Origin: Candidatus Falkowiibacteriota bacterium
GTDB taxonomy: Bacteria > Patescibacteriota > Patescibacteriia > Patescibacteriales > GWC2-42-12
NCBI GenBank assembly: GCA_016208065.1
Contig: JACQYU010000025.1
Location: forward strand, 2,596 to 11,464
Length of the DNA stretch: 8,869 nucleotides
Direction: 5' to 3'
This document shows, in pieces, positions 5,765-8,869 of this stretch; within the stretch, counting starts at the first letter, position 1; each line of letters begins with the position of its first letter. The position numbers and the translations under genes were made by a program. The notes under the pieces are model-generated. The model worked only from the letters and a program-made list of their open reading frames with translations. It was not told the DNA's origin and did no database searches.

Positions 5765-7465
5765 TTATTCCGCCTGATGCTTTACGCTAACTTTCGGCAG
5801 ATCGTTAGACATATTTGAAAACAATTCTATAGTTAATCCGTTTTCGCCGTCTACCGATATAATTCGTCCGGTGCGATTAACGGCAACGTTATTGGCGCCT
5901 TGATCATCTTTTGAACTAGAACCAATATTCCACGAGGCTTGGCCGCCATTAGCCGAAGTATTCATGTTGCCGGCGCTGGTTTGCGTTGAACTTTTATAAT
6001 TAGCCCCGACCCAGATTCCGATAATAGCAAACGAATCTCCGGCTTTCGCGCCCAAAGGTATTCTTATTTTGTATTTATAGAGGCCTTGCGATTGATTAGC
6101 TCCCCCGGGCATGGCAATTGTCCCGCCCATAATACTCATAACACCGCTGGTTTTTATATCGGTCTTTACCTCATGGTCTATCTCCCAGACGCCTTCCCAG
6201 CCGTAACCGCCGGAAGTTGGCTGAGTTAATTGGCCGGTAATATGCGCGCCTTCCGTGCCTTTTACGCTAATTCCGGAAACGGACGAGTTAATCGGCAACT
6301 GCAAAGTTTCATCTAAATAATATTCGGAACATTGCAAAGTAATGGTTTTTTCCCAAGGACCATGCCGGTATGGTGCTTGCCCGGCTTTAGGCAATTCATC
6401 CGGCAATGTACCAAATTCAAAAAACTTTTCCGTAAAATCTGTGCCGGCGCAATTTTTATTTTTATCGCCCGGCATAATTTTTAGAGCGTATTCACCGGAG
6501 TGCAAAGCCAGCTCAAATTTTCCATTTTTATCAGTAGCGGCCTTCTTTTGGCCGGTATTGTACTTTTGCTTGTCAGCAACCACGCTGACTCCTTCAAGCG
6601 GCTTGTTTTTTTGGTTAACAACCATGCCTTTAACTACCGCGCTTTCATTAGTATCCCTTTGCCACTCGGCGTCCGCCCTGATAAAATAGCTAACAGTGCG
6701 TGTCTGCTGTTGATTCCAGGACTGCTCGCGCAGCTTAGAAATGCTAAATTGGCGTAAAGAATGTATATTAACAAAAGGATTTCCCGCGCAATCATGAACC
6801 TCTTCCCGTTCATCAAAAGGCCGTGAATAATCTTCCATTGTTACTCCGTCTTTTATTTCAGTTAGCTCCTCATCAACGAGAATCATAAGGCCGCAGGTAT
6901 CGCTCGGAACTTCTTTTATAATGCTTTGTAAATCATTATTGAATTCCTGGACCTCTTCCGGGCTTAAATAATAAATCAGCGGAGCGCGCACGGCTAGAAT
7001 TGAAAACGAGCTAAGGCTGGCGCTTACTACGTGCCGGCTAGTATCCACCGTACTGGGTACGAACGACCAGAAGCCTTTTTTGCCGTCATTATGCCATTTA
7101 AACAGGCGCAAAGAAGATTCGGGAATTCCCTGGTTCAATTCAGCCGGATCATAGGAAAATTCCACGGCCACGGGCTTTTTATCGTCTTTTAACCGTTCTA
7201 TTTTATAGGCCTTGCCAATAACCGAAGAAATTGCCTCTTGATTCCATTCCGGAGCGGCTACTTCAGTAATGCTTAATTTATCAACATTACGATTGGCGGT
7301 TACCTGTCCCATGGTTTGCGAACCGAACATTTTCTTGCTAAATTCTTCTGTTAATACCGCTATAAATCCCGGCCCGATAAAAGATCTTAATGATAACAAA
7401 ATAAAACATCCGGCTACCGCAATTATAATTATAATAATTAGGCCAATTTTTTTAGGCTTAGACAT
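5765..7465 (-). CDS. Exported multidomain surface protein with carboxypeptidase-regulatory-like domain
   Basis: A 566-residue extracytoplasmic protein of unknown function. Residues 4-26 are a basic-then-hydrophobic N-terminus (KPKK, then a run of isoleucines). It contains 'VAGC' at 17-20, which fits a lipobox, but the hydrophobic stretch continues past Cys20, so a plain membrane anchor is equally likely. Residues about 97-160 form a beta domain ('VEFSYDPAEL', 'SSLRLFKWHNDG', 'FWSFVPSTVDTSRHVVSASL') seen in many bacterial and archaeal surface proteins. Residues about 275-340 are a carboxypeptidase-regulatory-like (Ig-type) domain: 'VVKGMVVNQKNKPLEGVSV', 'TDKNGKFEL', 'GEYALKI'. Four further cysteines (191, 226, 339, 379) could form two disulfides. 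The C-terminal 180 residues are Gly/Ser/Asn-rich and unrecognised. No catalytic motif is visible; an adhesion or structural role is inferred only from the architecture. Confidence 0.85.
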   Translation of the reverse strand: MSKPKKIGLIIIIIIAVAGCFILLSLRSFIGPGFIAVLTEEFSKKMFGSQTMGQVTANRNVDKLSITEVAAPEWNQEAISSVIGKAYKIERLKDDKKPVAVEFSYDPAELNQGIPESSLRLFKWHNDGKKGFWSFVPSTVDTSRHVVSASLSSFSILAVRAPLIYYLSPEEVQEFNNDLQSIIKEVPSDTCGLMILVDEELTEIKDGVTMEDYSRPFDEREEVHDCAGNPFVNIHSLRQFSISKLREQSWNQQQTRTVSYFIRADAEWQRDTNESAVVKGMVVNQKNKPLEGVSVVADKQKYNTGQKKAATDKNGKFELALHSGEYALKIMPGDKNKNCAGTDFTEKFFEFGTLPDELPKAGQAPYRHGPWEKTITLQCSEYYLDETLQLPINSSVSGISVKGTEGAHITGQLTQPTSGGYGWEGVWEIDHEVKTDIKTSGVMSIMGGTIAMPGGANQSQGLYKYKIRIPLGAKAGDSFAIIGIWVGANYKSSTQTSAGNMNTSANGGQASWNIGSSSKDDQGANNVAVNRTGRIISVDGENGLTIELFSNMSNDLPKVSVKHQAE

Positions 7466-7495
7466 AAAAAATTATTAAAAATTAAACCTAACTTT

Positions 7496-7504
7496 AGTAT
7501 AACA
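7496..7504 (-). promoter_or_regulatory. Extended -10 promoter of the surface-protein gene
   Basis: The minus strand carries TGTTATACT: a TG dinucleotide, one base, then TATACT (5 of 6 to the -10 consensus) at 7496-7501. No good -35 is present, which fits an extended -10 promoter. The predicted start near 7489 leaves a leader of about 24 nt to the ATG at 7465. Confidence 0.55.
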
Positions 7505-7517
7505 CTTTTTAACCAAC

Positions 7518-7541
7518 AAAAAAATACCGTCCGGTATTTTT
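7518..7541. terminator. Bidirectional intrinsic terminator upstream of the surface-protein promoter
   Basis: ATACC and GGTAT enclose GTCC, extended by an A run (7518-7524) and a T run (7537-7541) that pair into a stem of about ten base pairs. On the minus strand it ends in seven T residues. It insulates the surface-protein gene from the DUF2975/HTH operon upstream, about 75 bp beyond that operon's last stop. Confidence 0.85.
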
Positions 7542-7615
7542 TATTTATATTTGAGTTTATTTAGAGTTAGAACCTGTTTTACAAACAATGATTTACTAAT
7601 ATAAAAAGCAACGAT

Positions 7616-7870
7616 TTAATTAAAAGTTTTTTTCTTATTCTTTATTAACCCCGCAATGCCAATAATAAACGCTGCTAGCCCCATCAATTGTCCGCCCGGG
7701 CTATCGTCAAATTCGCCGTATATAAACATAAACGCGCCAAACAAGATTGCGAAAATACCGTTTTTCAGTATGGAGATATTAGCCATGGTGATTCCAACTT
7801 TTTCCGCAAGTTCGGTGACGCTCATTTTGCGTTTAGCTAACATCACATCAATATTGATTATAATTGCCAT
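7616..7870 (-). CDS. Chimeric small protein: YozG-like HTH half fused to a two-helix membrane segment
   Basis: An 84-residue protein with two unlike halves. Residues 1-37 ('IIINIDVMLAKRKMSVTELA' then 'EKVGITMANISILKNG') match the first three helices of a Cro/C1-type regulator of the YozG/HTH_26 group. Such proteins are normally about 65-70 residues and continue with two more helices ('...RFSTLEAICKAL...PGDIL...'), which are absent. Residues 38-77 instead form two hydrophobic segments (about 38-52 and 61-76) joined by 'GEFDDSPGGQ', as in small bacterial membrane proteins, with a KNKKK tail. It starts 8 bp after the DUF2975-like stop, so the two genes are an operon, and DUF2975 genes usually sit beside this kind of regulator. 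Alternatives are a deletion fusion of two genes, a genuine membrane-tethered regulator, or translation from the internal ATG at 7786 (56 residues, membrane part only). Confidence 0.7.
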   Translation of the reverse strand: MAIIINIDVMLAKRKMSVTELAEKVGITMANISILKNGIFAILFGAFMFIYGEFDDSPGGQLMGLAAFIIGIAGLIKNKKKTFN

Positions 7871-7878
7871 AGTATTTT

Positions 7879-8358
7879 TTAAACAGTTAAATCGTTTTCC
7901 GATTTTATATCCACGGCAGTTTGCAAAAGCTTTTCAAAAACAGCCGCCGCGGTGGCGATTACGATGGAAATAAAAGCAGCCACAATGCCCACGGCAATGG
8001 CGCCTGCCGGATCATCATCTTTAGCATGAAATATCCTTATATATAATATTGCCATCACAATTAAGACGCTTAACATGATCGCGCAATATTTTATAGTCCT
8101 TAGAGCTTTTACCGAGCTTAGCGAGAATATTTTATTTTTCTCAATGTATCCGAGCAATTTAAGCGCCTGATAGAGCGCGACAAAAAACGGGATAGACGCT
8201 AGGTACGCGTACAGGATGAACGGATCAGAATAAATGCTAAACAGGTCTAAGTTCACGGCTCTGCCCTCGGTCAAAGGGAAGCGGATCATAATTGCCAGCG
8301 CCGCGATGCCTATAAGGATTATTATTGTTTTTAAAAATAAAATCGAACCTCGTTTCAT
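7879..8358 (-). CDS. DUF2975-like four-helix membrane protein
   Basis: A 159-residue integral membrane protein with hydrophobic segments at about 7-25, 47-70, 90-109 and 118-142. The loop 'NKIFSLSSVKALRTIKYCAI' (75-94) and the acidic 'HAKDDDPAGAI' (111-121) before the last segment match DUF2975 proteins. These usually occur with a YozG-type HTH regulator immediately downstream, exactly as here. The function of the family is unknown; a membrane partner or sensor for the HTH protein is a reasonable inference. It is the first gene of the operon, transcribed from a perfect consensus promoter with a leader of about 24 nt. No Shine-Dalgarno sequence precedes the ATG. Confidence 0.83.
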   Translation of the reverse strand: MKRGSILFLKTIIILIGIAALAIMIRFPLTEGRAVNLDLFSIYSDPFILYAYLASIPFFVALYQALKLLGYIEKNKIFSLSSVKALRTIKYCAIMLSVLIVMAILYIRIFHAKDDDPAGAIAVGIVAAFISIVIATAAAVFEKLLQTAVDIKSENDLTV

Positions 8359-8388
8359 AAATAGCTTTTAAAAATTAATGGTAATTAT

Positions 8389-8417
8389 ATTATAAGCTAC
8401 GGTTTATCGTTTGTCAA
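8389..8417 (-). promoter_or_regulatory. Perfect consensus sigma70 promoter of the DUF2975/HTH operon
   Basis: On the minus strand, TTGACA (8412-8417), a 17-bp spacer (8395-8411) and TATAAT (8389-8394) match the housekeeping consensus at every position and at the optimal spacing. The predicted start is near 8382, about 24 nt before the ATG at 8358. A promoter this strong is usually held down by a repressor, and the HTH protein of the operon is the obvious candidate. Confidence 0.88.
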
Positions 8418-8512
8418 TATATATTTATTGTTAATATAAATAGAAAAATCGACTATGGCTTCTTGTCGGGAGTTTACTTCTCGCTCAAGCTTAACTTTAC
8501 TGTCTTATTTTA

Positions 8513-8869
8513 TTAAATTTTACGCCTCCGCAAAAGTATGGCATTAATCGCAACGATAATCGTGCTGGCCGACATAAACACGGCCGCCAGCGCCGGCTCT
8601 AAGAGTAGGCCTTTGAACGCCAGAGCGCCGGCCGCCAAAGGCAATGCGACAATATTATATCCGGTTGCCCAGAATAAATTTTGAATCATCTTCGAATATG
8701 TCACCTGCGAGAGCCTGATGATTTTTGTAATGTCTCTGGGGTCGTTTCTGACAAGAATGATGCCGGCTGACTCAATGGCGACGTTTGTGCCGGCGCCGAT
8801 CGCGATGCCAAGATCGGCTTGCATGAGAGCCGGAGCGTCATTGATGCCATCGCCAACCATCGCGACTTT
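8513..8869 (-). CDS. Heavy-metal (copper-like) P1B-type ATPase, C-terminal part
   Basis: This is the C-terminal 118 residues of a metal-exporting P-type ATPase; the gene continues past the right edge. The open frame begins '[15 protein letters not shown]', the hinge motif of the P domain, so the ATG at 8860 is internal and not a start. The last two membrane helices follow. '[18 protein letters not shown]' carries the Tyr-Asn pair, and '[21 protein letters not shown]' carries the Met-Ser-x-Ser motif that line the metal pathway in copper-type (CopA/CopB) pumps. The CPC or CPH motif needed to tell CopA from CopB lies outside the window; the wording of the final helices reads somewhat closer to CopB-like pumps. 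It should use ATP to export Cu(I) or a related ion from the cytoplasm. No metal-responsive regulator is visible beside it. Confidence 0.93.
   Translation of the reverse strand, partial: KVAMVGDGINDAPALMQADLGIAIGAGTNVAIESAGIILVRNDPRDITKIIRLSQVTYSKMIQNLFWATGYNIVALPLAAGALAFKGLLLEPALAAVFMSASTIIVAINAILLRRRKI

Noticed and set aside
6342..6757. Two overlapping plus-strand open frames inside the surface-protein gene
   Set aside because: Both are antisense to the continuous 566-residue frame, have no plausible start context, and show no domain signature.
7656..7973. A 105-residue open frame on the plus strand across the HTH/DUF2975 junction
   Set aside because: It is antisense to two genes with clear domain features and operon spacing; its composition is that of a complementary-strand shadow.
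8430..8512. A terminator after the P-type ATPase
   Set aside because: Only weak, interrupted inverted repeats (a 4-bp CGAC/GTCG stem before TTTTT, and an imperfect stem around the AAGCTT) could be found, so I do not call one.
8513..8860. A complete 115-residue protein starting at the ATG at 8860
   Set aside because: The frame continues to the right edge with 'KVA' before '[12 protein letters not shown]', the middle of a P-type ATPase, so the ATG is internal.
1..8869. CRISPR array, integrase, transposase, toxin-antitoxin, tRNA or rRNA
   Set aside because: No regularly spaced repeats, recombinase motifs, terminal inverted repeats or tRNA-like cloverleaf sequences were seen on either strand.

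Overview
The window looks like an 8.9 kb piece of a Candidate Phyla Radiation (Patescibacteria/Parcubacteria-type) genome, or a close relative. This is inferred from a secreted C39-like peptidase preceded by two copies of a 'LLQVE.NGEAWYVYP...YYLGRPADAFNIM' repeat that I associate with this group, from a moderately AT-rich composition, and from the near absence of Shine-Dalgarno sequences. No rRNA, tRNA or taxonomic marker is present, so the assignment is provisional. No gene-free stretch exceeds 300 bases.

Layout. At the left edge, the 3' part of an OmpR/PhoB-type response regulator (+) converges on a large membrane histidine kinase (-) with four PAS domains. The two share a perfect 16-bp bidirectional terminator. 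Upstream of the kinase is a six-helix membrane protein resembling DUF2238/YjdF (-). It is divergent from the secreted C39-like peptidase (+); the 173-bp gap between them holds two related palindromes 33 bp apart and a probable leaderless promoter. The peptidase gene ends at a second bidirectional terminator facing a small cupin gene (-). Upstream of the cupin lies a 566-aa exported, membrane-anchored or lipoprotein-like multidomain protein (-) with a carboxypeptidase-regulatory-like domain; it has an extended -10 promoter directly behind a third terminator. Next comes a two-gene operon (-), DUF2975-like membrane protein then a small HTH protein, driven by a perfect TTGACA-17-TATAAT promoter. 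At the right edge is the C-terminus of a P1B-type (copper-like) ATPase (-).

Two genes look rearranged. The histidine kinase has lost the G2 ATP-lid box (about 80 bp) and is frameshifted, so its annotated tail is a translation of the terminator; the proper C-terminal strand survives in another frame and stops at 579-581. The HTH protein keeps its DNA-binding half but continues in frame into a two-helix membrane segment, making either a deletion chimera or a membrane-tethered mini-regulator. No CRISPR, integrase, transposase or obvious defence system is visible. The notable material is signal transduction plus cell-surface proteins.
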